Origin: JAHHLP01 sp041609895
Lineage (GTDB): Bacteria > Bacteroidota > Rhodothermia > Rhodothermales > JABDKH01
Assembly (NCBI GenBank): GCA_041609895.1
Contig: JBFIPX010000071.1
Coordinates: 1-14,577, forward strand
Reading direction: 5' to 3'
DNA: 14,577 nt
How positions within the stretch are numbered: position 1 is the stretch's first letter; each line of letters starts with the position of its first letter. Both the position numbers and the translations under genes were made by a program. The notes below the pieces were generated by a model. That model saw only the letters and a program-made list of their open reading frames with translations. It was not told the DNA's origin and did not search any database. Below are positions 6,150-13,175 of the stretch, piece by piece.

Positions 6150-7469
6150 ATGAAAGCAGCGCGCTATCTCTTTTGTCGAGCCTTTTCCTTCTTACTGATT
6201 GTCGTATTGCTCGCCGGTTGCGGCGAGTCGTTCACGGCCGAAGAAACGATGGAGGCTGAGGAGACTCGTACCGAGTCCAAACTCCGACACGACAAATTTC
6301 TTTCCCGTGCAAAGTGGTCCGGAAAGGACGGATCGGGAATCAGCCTGATCGTAGGAACCCTCGAAGCCCAGCGAGTTATCGAGCGATTCAAAATTCTTGA
6401 GCGCTACAAGATCCTTGAGCGCTACGAATACGACGACGCGATGGATGGAATCGCCATCACCGTGATCGACGAAACGGGCGAACACAATTTCGACGAGTTT
6501 TTCGCGCTACTGGATTCGGATCCAGACGTGAATTGGTACGAGCCTGACTTCAAGCTCCTGGCTCCCGAAGCCTATGACAAGATGGCTGCTTCGACGGAGG
6601 TGCTGCCCTGGGGCGTTCAAGCAGTAGACGCGGATCAGGCCTGGTCGGTCTCCGATCGTCGCAAGAAAAAGGTACACGTATTCGTGGTGGACTCGGGAAT
6701 CGATCACTCGGACGTGAATGTTGTGGAGCGTATAGACTTTGTTAAGGATGGAGGAGACAAGAAAGACCCGGACGGACACGGAACGCACATCGCCGGTACG
6801 ATCGGAGCCATCGACGATGGCGACCACGTAGTTGGCGTTGCACCGGGCGTACAGATACACGACTATCGCGTGCTAGGTGCCGACGGCACGACGGATGTCT
6901 CGATTGTCCTTGCCGCCGTCGAACGGATCACGGAAGAGAAGTTGGCCAACCCGAAGTGGGCGGTAGTCGTCAACATGAGCCTCGGCGAAGACATCGGCAC
7001 CTCCTCGTTCACAGCCCTCGACGAGGCGATCGAGACTTCGATTGCTGCCGGAGTGATCTACGTAATAGCATCGGGCAATTACGGTGTCGACGCGTCCACG
7101 GTGACGCCGGCGCACGTGAGCTCAGCCATTACGGTGGGCGCGTACGACCAGGCCGGGCTACACTCCTGGTTCTCGGACTCGGGATCATTGCTGGATGTGC
7201 TCGCGCCCGGTGAAGCAATCCTCTCATTGGAAGCCGATGGTAGCCTGCAAACCTTCAGCGGAACGTCGATGGCAGCGGCGCACGTGACCGGTATAGTAGC
7301 GAGGATGTTGGCCGAAGATTCGAAGCTCTCGCCATCGAAGGCAGCCAGCCTACTTACCAGTCGGGCCGGCGGCCTCGTGCTGGCGACACCGGCCGGTACG
7401 ACGAACAAAGGGGCAACGGTTGTCCCGTGCCCGGAACGCGACGACGGCGTATGCGAGTGGGGTTTTTGA
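6150..7469 (+). CDS. Subtilisin-like (S8) serine protease, lipoprotein, with I9-like propeptide (protease 2)
   Basis: The protein has 439 residues. The signal peptide ends in lipobox LAGC (Cys24), predicting an envelope lipoprotein. A propeptide region spans about 62-137: LIVGT strand, hexapeptide repeats (78-92), then MDGIAITV and DPDVNWYEPD as in inhibitor I9. The catalytic domain starts near LPWGVQAVDA (152). Triad: Asp181 (FVVDSGID), His210 (DGHGTHIAG), Ser373 (SGTSMAAAHVTG); oxyanion Asn310 (ASGN). It shares with protease 1 an SK-[FL]-RH motif after the lipobox, the propeptide repeat, the LANP and NMS segments and the leader RNA, but much of the sequence has diverged. KFLSR also appears alone at residues 49-53. 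The tail has two cysteines (CPERDDGVC) absent from protease 1. It acts presumably on envelope or extracellular protein substrates. It is monocistronic, bounded by a strong terminator. Confidence 0.95.
   Translation: MKAARYLFCRAFSFLLIVVLLAGCGESFTAEETMEAEETRTESKLRHDKFLSRAKWSGKDGSGISLIVGTLEAQRVIERFKILERYKILERYEYDDAMDGIAITVIDETGEHNFDEFFALLDSDPDVNWYEPDFKLLAPEAYDKMAASTEVLPWGVQAVDADQAWSVSDRRKKKVHVFVVDSGIDHSDVNVVERIDFVKDGGDKKDPDGHGTHIAGTIGAIDDGDHVVGVAPGVQIHDYRVLGADGTTDVSIVLAAVERITEEKLANPKWAVVVNMSLGEDIGTSSFTALDEAIETSIAAGVIYVIASGNYGVDASTVTPAHVSSAITVGAYDQAGLHSWFSDSGSLLDVLAPGEAILSLEADGSLQTFSGTSMAAAHVTGIVARMLAEDSKLSPSKAASLLTSRAGGLVLATPAGTTNKGATVVPCPERDDGVCEWGF
6381..6425 (+). repeat. 18-bp imperfect tandem repeat encoding ERYKIL-type hexapeptides
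   Basis: Units 6381-6398 (ERFKIL), 6399-6416 (ERYKIL) and a half unit 6417-6425 (ERY) lie in frame in the protease 2 propeptide, residues 78-92. The consensus with the protease 1 repeat is RYK-[IFL]-L-[SE], with the same period and the same position relative to the I9 core. The DNA units differ at several silent or conservative sites, so they are older than the near-identical units of protease 1. Confidence 0.85.
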
Positions 7470-7498
7470 CAGCTCTTACATAAAGACACACGGGAATG

Positions 7499-7536
7499 GC
7501 CCCGCAGGACACGGCTCCTGCGGGGCTTTTGTTTTG
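7499..7536 (+). terminator. Rho-independent terminator of protease 2
   Basis: A perfect 11-bp GC-rich stem (GCCCCGCAGGA with TCCTGCGGGGC, 6-nt loop) is followed by TTTTGTTTTG. It lies 29 nt after the protease stop codon. The minus-strand side lacks a T tract, so it serves the plus-strand gene and is not a good terminator for the convergent reductase gene. Confidence 0.93.
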
Positions 7537-7638
7537 TTTCAGGAAGAGAGTACGTGCTTCTTGTCACCCGCACCCGAGGTCTGGATTAACAACTGGGCCG
7601 TACGGCCACACCAGTCGGAAGAGTGGCCGCGCCCGATG

Positions 7639-8661
7639 TTAATCGACAAGACCCAACTTCACCAACGAATCAGCAGCGGACCGCACAGCCTCCTCGGCAG
7701 GCCTAAACGCGACGCCTGTCAACTCCGTGACGTACGCGCTATCCGCTACGGGTACGATGCCGAGGTCGCTAATCACCGACTTCAGGGAACGATCGAAGGT
7801 CGACATCAATCGGACGAGAAATGCAGGTACTTCTCGATAGGGAATCTTCTTGCGATCCGGGAACGCCGCCCGCAGGATTCGCCCCATATCACTCATCGAC
7901 AGAGTCTCCCCCGCCCCAATAAGCCTTCGTCCTACCACACCGGGCTCTGTCATGGCCTTGAGATGCAGCATCGCAAGGTCTCTTACATCGACAACCGGGT
8001 AGTGCACTGGAGGCACGACGGGATACGCCCCCCGCATCATGAGTTGCACGGCGCGTAGGGAAGTCCCGATCCGCTCATCAAGAGCCGGACCCAGCACAAA
8101 GCCCGGATTGACAACTGTAATCCTGTCGAGCCATCCCTGAGATTTTGTCCATTCCCAGACAGATTGCTCTGCGTGTGTCTTGGACACCTGATAGGCAGAC
8201 AGCGCGGGCCATTCAACGTCTGTCCAGTCGCGCTCGTGCACTTCGGTTCGTCCCGTTTGACCGGGTCGGTACGTCATGGCCGCCAGCGACGAAGTGAAAA
8301 CGACGCGTTTCACGTCCGCTAGTCTCGCAGCCTCCATAATGCGAAGGGCGCCGTCCCTGGCAGCCGGCACGAGTGAATAGCGATCTCGAGGTTGGACCAG
8401 TGGAAACGGGGATGCCGTGTGCATAACGTATTCGCAGCCCGTAGCCGCTTCGGTCCATCCAGCATCGGATTCCAGATCAGCCTGAAGGATGGTCAGGCCG
8501 GATACGTCCGCGCCGTGGGACTTCAAAGTATTTCGCACGTCATCCGACACGGATAGATCGCGTACGCTCCCGCGTACCCGAAAGCCATTCTCTAGAAGTC
8601 GCAAGCCGATATGTTTGGCGATGAAGCCAGAAATACCCGTCACAAGTACCGTGCTGCTCAT
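7639..8661 (-). CDS. Extended SDR, dihydroflavonol-4-reductase-like NAD(P)-dependent reductase/epimerase
   Basis: The protein has 340 residues, normal for extended short-chain dehydrogenases. The N-terminal Rossmann motif is TGISGFIAKH (8-17), followed by the acidic/basic loop used for cofactor choice; Arg30 and Arg34 suggest NADPH. Active-site residues are Ser124/125 (FTSS) and the Y157-x3-K161 pair in AYQVSKTHAE. HTASPF (81-86) and VNPGFVLGP are typical of the DFR/aldehyde reductase branch. Members reduce carbonyls of varied small molecules, so the substrate here cannot be told. It follows the aspartoacylase-like gene by 51 nt on the same strand and could be its last operon member, but a separate promoter is possible. 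No clear Shine-Dalgarno sequence adjoins the ATG. A cytoplasmic location is expected. Confidence 0.9.
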   Translation of the reverse strand: MSSTVLVTGISGFIAKHIGLRLLENGFRVRGSVRDLSVSDDVRNTLKSHGADVSGLTILQADLESDAGWTEAATGCEYVMHTASPFPLVQPRDRYSLVPAARDGALRIMEAARLADVKRVVFTSSLAAMTYRPGQTGRTEVHERDWTDVEWPALSAYQVSKTHAEQSVWEWTKSQGWLDRITVVNPGFVLGPALDERIGTSLRAVQLMMRGAYPVVPPVHYPVVDVRDLAMLHLKAMTEPGVVGRRLIGAGETLSMSDMGRILRAAFPDRKKIPYREVPAFLVRLMSTFDRSLKSVISDLGIVPVADSAYVTELTGVAFRPAEEAVRSAADSLVKLGLVD

Positions 8662-8712
8662 CAGACTGGAGAGGACCTTTCTGCATCCGTGAATTGATGT
8701 GTGAAAGGCGCT

Positions 8713-9768
8713 TTAGCGACTTCCTTCGTCATCCAGAGACAGGTTCTGTTCGAATTGATCGAGCTTCGCATCCACGTCCTCCGTCGCATCGACGTGCGCG
8801 ATGTTTACGATCGCCTCCCCCTCGTAAACCAGCGGCAGCATCGTTCGGCCAATCACCACGCCTGATACGGGCGAGCGTATGGTAACTTCATTCTCTCCAA
8901 GTGGACTCGCCAGAGTTCCGAGGCGATCGCCCTCCTCCACCTCATCGCCGAGCTCACCCAGCAAGGTCAGCGTGCCGCTTTCGGGAGCGCGTACCCACCG
9001 GCTGTCGTCCGCGAGCATGGGAGATATCGCAGTTCGCGGAAGAGGTCTTTTGGGGAGCATGCCCAGATTTCGCATGACGGATAAGATGCCCCGCACCCCT
9101 ACCCGTATCGTCTGCTCATCAAATCGAAGTGCTTCACCACCCTCATAAAGAAGCACGGGAATGTTATGCTCGAGAACCGCCTGCCTCAGTGATCCGTCTC
9201 GCAGATTCGCATTCATTATTACCGGGACCCTGAAAGCGTGCGCGAGTCGCAGGGCTCGCTCGTCGTCAAAGGAGACGCGCACCTGTGGAATATTCGTCCG
9301 ATGCACCGCCCCAGTGTGTAGATCGATACCGTGCGTGCAATTCTCTACGATTTCCTCGAAGAATGTGTGCGCTAACCGGGACGCCATTGACCCCCTTCGT
9401 GACCCGGGAAAAAACCGATTGAGATCGCGCCGATCGGGCAGGTATCGCGTCCTGCTCGTGAACCCGTATACGTTTACGACCGGCACCGCCAAGAGAGCCC
9501 CTCTCAGCCGCTCGAGATTGGGCGTCGCGAGTAGCCTTCGTATGATCTCCACTCCGTTGATTTCGTCTCCATGAATGGCAGCACAAACGAATAGCCGCGG
9601 CCCCGGACGTCGTCCCCTGATGACATGGACGGGGATGGACATGTCGGCATGGGTGTAAAGCGGAGGTACCGGGAGGTTAACAGTTTGCCGCGTTCCGGGA
9701 GCGATGTCGATGTTCGCTATCCGAAGCGGCCTTGTCGGGTCGTCCTGCTCTTGGCTCTTTCGATTCAT
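8713..9768 (-). CDS. Succinylglutamate desuccinylase/aspartoacylase family zinc hydrolase
   Basis: The protein has 351 residues. Zinc ligands are recognisable as His66 and Glu69 (IHGDE) and His151 (DLHTG); the likely catalytic Glu is E209 (LLYEGG). The DLNRFFPG segment (115-122), with its Arg, binds the substrate carboxylate in this family. A C-terminal module (about 257-325) with two glycine-rich strands, APESGTL and SPVSGVV, looks lipoyl/biotinyl-like, as in many uncharacterised members. The family cleaves N-acyl amino acids by metal-dependent hydrolysis. The gene starts 31 nt after rimK and belongs to the same operon, so an amide or isopeptide linked to RimK chemistry is a reasonable guess. 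It is not part of an arginine succinyltransferase operon here, so naming it astE would be unsafe. Confidence 0.9.
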   Translation of the reverse strand: MNRKSQEQDDPTRPLRIANIDIAPGTRQTVNLPVPPLYTHADMSIPVHVIRGRRPGPRLFVCAAIHGDEINGVEIIRRLLATPNLERLRGALLAVPVVNVYGFTSRTRYLPDRRDLNRFFPGSRRGSMASRLAHTFFEEIVENCTHGIDLHTGAVHRTNIPQVRVSFDDERALRLAHAFRVPVIMNANLRDGSLRQAVLEHNIPVLLYEGGEALRFDEQTIRVGVRGILSVMRNLGMLPKRPLPRTAISPMLADDSRWVRAPESGTLTLLGELGDEVEEGDRLGTLASPLGENEVTIRSPVSGVVIGRTMLPLVYEGEAIVNIAHVDATEDVDAKLDQFEQNLSLDDEGSR

Positions 9769-9799
9769 CTGTCAAGCGCGGGCGAAGGTGACGGAGCGA

Positions 9800-10705
9800 T
9801 CACCCGCTGCCCCGCGTCCGCGTATTACCCGGTTTCGCATTCTTCTCTATGAACTCGATAATCTTCCCCGCGACGTCAACTCCCGTTGCCTTCTCAATCC
9901 CCTCAAGCCCCGGCGAGGAATTGACCTCCATTACGAGCGGTCCATGATTCGAACGGAGAAGATCGACGCCAGCAACATTGAGTCCCATGATGCGTGCCGA
10001 GCGAGTCGCCGTCGAGCGCTCTTCCGGCGTAATCTTTATCTGTGACGCACTTCCACCTCGGTGGATGTTTGAGCGGAATTCGCCCGCCTTGCCTTTTCGA
10101 ATCATTGACGCGACGACCTTATCCCCGATCACGAAGCATCGGATGTCCGCTCCGCCGGCCTCCTTGATAAACTCTTGAACCAGAAACCGTGTTTTCAGGG
10201 TCCGAAATGCCTCGATGGTGCTTTGGGCCGCCTGCTCCGTATCGGCTAGAAGGACGCCCTTACCCTGCGTCCCTTCCAGCAGCTTGACGATGAGCGGTGC
10301 GCCACCGACCATCTGGATGAGATCATCCGTCGCCTTTGTCGAGTGGGCGAAACCTGTAACGGGTAAGCCAATCCCCTTTCGCGAAAGCAGCTGGAGACTC
10401 CTCAGTTTGTCGCGCGATCGGCTGATCGCAACGGATTCGTTGACCGCGTAAACACCCATCATCTCGAATTGGCGAACGACAGCGGTGCCGTAAAACGTTA
10501 CCGACGCTCCGATCCTGGGAATAATCGCATGGAGATCGTCGACCGCCTCCCCCTTGTAGTGGATCTCCGGTCGATGCGATGCAATGCTCATGTAGCAGAG
10601 CAGATGGTTGATGACACGGACGTCGTGACCGCGGCTCTTTGCAGATTCGACGAGTCGTTCGGTCGAGTAGAGCTCTGGTCGTCTACTCAGAACTGCTATG
10701 TTCAT
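9800..10705 (-). CDS. rimK: RimK, ribosomal protein S6 L-glutamate ligase (ATP-grasp)
   Basis: The 301 residues match the about 300 of characterised RimK enzymes. These add glutamate residues to the C terminus of ribosomal protein S6 using ATP. Visible motifs in order are SRDK (97-100), the phosphate-binding KLLEGTQGKGV (141-151), QEFIKEAGGADIR (177-189), RSNIHRGGSA (211-220) and the metal-binding end MEVNSSPGLEGIE (259-271) with Glu260 and Asn262. The Arg-Ser-Asn and Ser-Ser-Pro-Gly-Leu-Glu blocks are RimK-like and separate it from lysine-biosynthesis LysX relatives. It starts 10 nt after the RimB-like gene, so the two are cotranscribed. No S6 gene is in the window. Poly-glutamate synthesis on other substrates is possible for this family. 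Confidence 0.95.
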   Translation of the reverse strand: MNIAVLSRRPELYSTERLVESAKSRGHDVRVINHLLCYMSIASHRPEIHYKGEAVDDLHAIIPRIGASVTFYGTAVVRQFEMMGVYAVNESVAISRSRDKLRSLQLLSRKGIGLPVTGFAHSTKATDDLIQMVGGAPLIVKLLEGTQGKGVLLADTEQAAQSTIEAFRTLKTRFLVQEFIKEAGGADIRCFVIGDKVVASMIRKGKAGEFRSNIHRGGSASQIKITPEERSTATRSARIMGLNVAGVDLLRSNHGPLVMEVNSSPGLEGIEKATGVDVAGKIIEFIEKNAKPGNTRTRGSG

Positions 10706-10715
10706 GCTGCCGGCC

Positions 10716-11210
10716 TCAGTCCGATGAGTATGATTTCGCGAGGGACCGTCCCGTGACGTACGACTTCTCAGGATCTACGATCAGGCGCCCGGAGATCCCG
10801 GTTCTTCCAAGAAGCATCCGGAAGATCATCGTCTCCCGGTTCGTCAGAGAGATATCAACTGGCCAGACCTCGTTGCCGACTTTCAGATCCGTCGTGATGA
10901 TGTGACGTTTCTCCCTGTGCCCGCCGGAGTCGCTGATCGTTCTGACGTCCGTCACGTCTGCCTCGCAGAACAATTCGATTTCTGGCTGTCGCCGGATGGG
11001 ATGTATGCCGAATCTAACGCGTTTGACGCCTTTCTCCCTAAAGACATCGATGGCAAACGTGTGCAGGGCAGACGTGCGCGCGCCCGTGTCAACCTTGGCC
11101 TTGATGGCCGGAATGCCGAGCTGAGGCAATGACACCCACTCCCGCCAACCGACTGTAAGTTTGTTCGCGCCCGTGGCTGCGGGATCTTCTGGACGTTCTG
11201 TTGATGGCAT
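10716..11210 (-). CDS. rimB: RimB-like retropepsin-fold protease (PF05618, 'ATP-dependent zinc protease' family)
   Basis: I choose the ATG at 11210 (164 residues); an upstream GTG at 11237 would add nine residues of no clear use. The core has the family's aspartic-protease-like motif VDTGARTSALH (Asp41) after GWREWVSLPQLGIPAIKAKV, and the second conserved block FRMLLGRTGISGRLIVDPEKSY (FRML from residue 130). Older annotations call it a zinc protease, but the fold is that of a single-domain retropepsin that would work as a dimer. In Pseudomonas the rimABK operon pairs such a protease with RimK, where it trims or balances S6 glutamylation. The 10-nt gap to rimK here supports the same partnership. 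The symbol rests on family and context. Confidence 0.88.
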   Translation of the reverse strand: MPSTERPEDPAATGANKLTVGWREWVSLPQLGIPAIKAKVDTGARTSALHTFAIDVFREKGVKRVRFGIHPIRRQPEIELFCEADVTDVRTISDSGGHREKRHIITTDLKVGNEVWPVDISLTNRETMIFRMLLGRTGISGRLIVDPEKSYVTGRSLAKSYSSD

Positions 11211-11382
11211 TGAAAGAAGATACCATATTCGTTGCACGCTTCAAGATATCCATATCGATGATACCCAAAGGCCGTAAATCTTGACTTCGGTTGAGGATTT
11301 GACCACCTTGCATCACATCACGTACATGGCAATTCACGTGACGACGCCTTTCCTGCCACAACAATCGGTTCAGAGGTCATCC
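11211..11382. promoter_or_regulatory. Divergent promoter region between rimB-rimK string and TPR lipoprotein gene
   Basis: The 172-bp gap between oppositely transcribed genes must hold both promoters. TTGACT at 11281-11286 looks like a -35 element but no matching -10 is obvious. I assign no exact promoter. Confidence 0.4.
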
Positions 11383-12897
11383 ATGTCCAGGTTCAACTAC
11401 ATCTTATTGGCAGCAAGTCTGCTATTCGTCGCTGCGTGCGCACAACCGGAGCCGCCGGAAACGGAAGTCACGAAGAGCATGGCCGTGATGAAGATGCCGG
11501 TGACGACCACGTCGGACGAAGCGCGAGACCACTATCTCATGGGTTGGTATGCTGCGGACATGGGACGTGGCTTGGACGCGCTGGAGCATTTTGAGAAAGC
11601 AGTTGAAGCTGATCCGAATTTCGCGGTCGGGTATTTGGCGGTTGCAAACACCTCGAATTCAGTCGCCGGTTTTACGGCAAACCTTGCAACAGCGGAGGCG
11701 AACGCGGCCAATGCCTCCAAGGCCGAACAGTTGAGAATTGAAGTCGTCAGAAAAGGCTTCGACAATGATCGGGAAGGCCAGATGGCAGCCGCGAAGGCCT
11801 TGACCGCAGAGGTGCCGGACAGTCCGCGAGCCTGGGCGCTGCTGGCGGGCTTGCAGTTCGGAATGAAGCAACATGCCGAGTCCCGCGAATCGATCGCGAA
11901 GGCGATGGACCTTGCGCCAAACTGGGCAGCCGCACACATGCAGGCTGCGAATAACTACCTCTTCGGAGAACCGATGAATCTCGACGAGGCTCTGGCACAC
12001 GCGCGGGCCGCAGTGGCTGCAGCACCCGAGGAGGCGGCTCCGCATGACATCCTCGGCGACGTACTGCGCCGACAGGGTAACCTCGAGGCCGCACGTGACG
12101 CGTACACAGAAGCGGCCAAGTACTCCGGCCCGGACGGATCACCTTACCAACAGCGTGCTCATGTCAATTCTTTTTTGGGTGACTACGCCGCTGCCCGTGC
12201 CGACTACGACAAATCGATCAGCATGGCTCGAGCCAATCAGGGCCCTAGTTTTTCCGTTTTCAAGGCGCTTGTTAGTGTCCACGAAGGTAAACCGGATGCA
12301 GCAATCGATGAACTGGTCGCAGTCGCGAGCCAAATAGACCAGTCGAATATTCCAGAACCGACGGGACTCAAATTATTCGCCCTCGGCTCGGCGTACAATA
12401 TCGCCCTGCATACCGGCAAGGCCAAGAGAGCGGAGACGCTTCTCAAGCAGTGGGCGGAGTTGATGCGGCGGCAGGGCGAGCAGGTCGGAACGGAGCCGTA
12501 CAAGCGGCAACAGGAGGCAGCGATCGCCTATAACGAAGCCATGTTAGCCGTTGAAAAGAAGGAGTTCAGGAAAGCGGAAAGCAAGGCGGCCGAGGTTGCA
12601 AAACTCAGGGAGCCGGACGCCAATCCGAGAAAGATGGAGGCGGTTCATGAGATCCGCGGCATGATCGCTCTTGAGCGAAAGAACTATCAAAAAGCGGTAG
12701 ACGAACTGAGCCAGGGAAATCACCTGAATAATATCTATATCCGCTATCAGCTAGCACAGGCTCTCGAGGGTGCAGGGCAGAAAGAGCGGGCGAACGAGAT
12801 CTACAATGGCCTGGCGAACTGGAATTTCAACGGTGTCGGGTACGCTCTGATTCGGAAAGACGCAATGGCGAAGGCGGGGGCGAGTTCAGCGGCCTAG
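11383..12897 (+). CDS. Tetratricopeptide-repeat lipoprotein
   Basis: The start is the ATG at 11383, preceded 6 nt upstream by AGAGG (11372-11376); an earlier TTG at 11281 would bury the signal peptide. The product has 504 residues. The signal sequence ends VAAC (Cys19), a good lipobox. After an acidic Pro/Glu linker, the protein is built of TPR-like helical pairs: HYLMGWYAADMGRGLDALEHFEKAVEADPNF is split as A-helix (Y..G) and B-helix (A..F..A...DP), with further repeats at AWALLAGLQFGMKQHAES, APHDILGDVLRRQGNLEAA and a C-terminal unit. Such scaffolds bind proteins in the envelope and are common beside two-component or kinase genes, but no catalytic domain is visible and the partner is unknown. 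Alanine-rich middle segments are consistent with the helical fold. Confidence 0.9.
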   Translation: MSRFNYILLAASLLFVAACAQPEPPETEVTKSMAVMKMPVTTTSDEARDHYLMGWYAADMGRGLDALEHFEKAVEADPNFAVGYLAVANTSNSVAGFTANLATAEANAANASKAEQLRIEVVRKGFDNDREGQMAAAKALTAEVPDSPRAWALLAGLQFGMKQHAESRESIAKAMDLAPNWAAAHMQAANNYLFGEPMNLDEALAHARAAVAAAPEEAAPHDILGDVLRRQGNLEAARDAYTEAAKYSGPDGSPYQQRAHVNSFLGDYAAARADYDKSISMARANQGPSFSVFKALVSVHEGKPDAAIDELVAVASQIDQSNIPEPTGLKLFALGSAYNIALHTGKAKRAETLLKQWAELMRRQGEQVGTEPYKRQQEAAIAYNEAMLAVEKKEFRKAESKAAEVAKLREPDANPRKMEAVHEIRGMIALERKNYQKAVDELSQGNHLNNIYIRYQLAQALEGAGQKERANEIYNGLANWNFNGVGYALIRKDAMAKAGASSAA

Positions 12898-12922
12898 TCC
12901 GTCGCGGCACGCAGTGAATCCA

Positions 12923-12975
12923 TTGCCGTCATCGGCCCGGCCTGTTCTCGTTTGCAGGTTTGTCGGTGACGGCAA
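12923..12975 (+). terminator. Long stem-loop after the TPR lipoprotein gene
   Basis: TTGCCGTCATCG (12923-12934) pairs with CGGTGACGGCAA (12964-12975) over 12 bp with one G-U pair. The 29-nt loop contains a smaller CCTG/CAGG hairpin (12941-12958). It begins 25 nt after the stop codon, as expected for an mRNA 3' structure, but no T tract follows. It could be a Rho-assisted end, a stability element or a dispersed palindrome. Confidence 0.5.
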
Positions 12976-13147
12976 GCGTGAGAGGGAAGAAAGCAGGCAT
13001 CCAGTACCCCACAGGAGATCCGTGTCACCACGCAATGTGCTCCGGGCGCTCTTCTCCGAGTCGCGTTCCTGAAAAGGTGCGCTTAGCGCAGAAAGTGATC
13101 CGCGAGCCTGCGCGCGGTGTCTATTGAATCAGTAGCATCCCACAAAC

Positions 13148-13167
13148 TGACACCGGTTTAGGTGTCA
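13148..13167. promoter_or_regulatory. Operator-like palindrome before the MDR oxidoreductase gene
   Basis: TGACACC-N6-GGTGTCA is a perfect 7+7 bp dyad centred 18 nt before the ATG at 13176. Such half-sites suit a dimeric repressor of TetR/MarR/GntR type, which would block transcription or initiation of this single gene. As RNA it would instead form a hairpin next to the AAAGAGA ribosome-site-like stretch. The regulator gene is not in the window. Confidence 0.55.
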
Positions 13168-13175
13168 AAGAGACC

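Noticed and set aside
8571..8996. Further CGCGTACCC strings (8571-8579 and 8988-8996) resembling the leader junction linker
   Set aside because: Both lie inside protein-coding genes and lack the flanking hairpins A and B and the outer stem. Short GC-rich matches are expected by chance.
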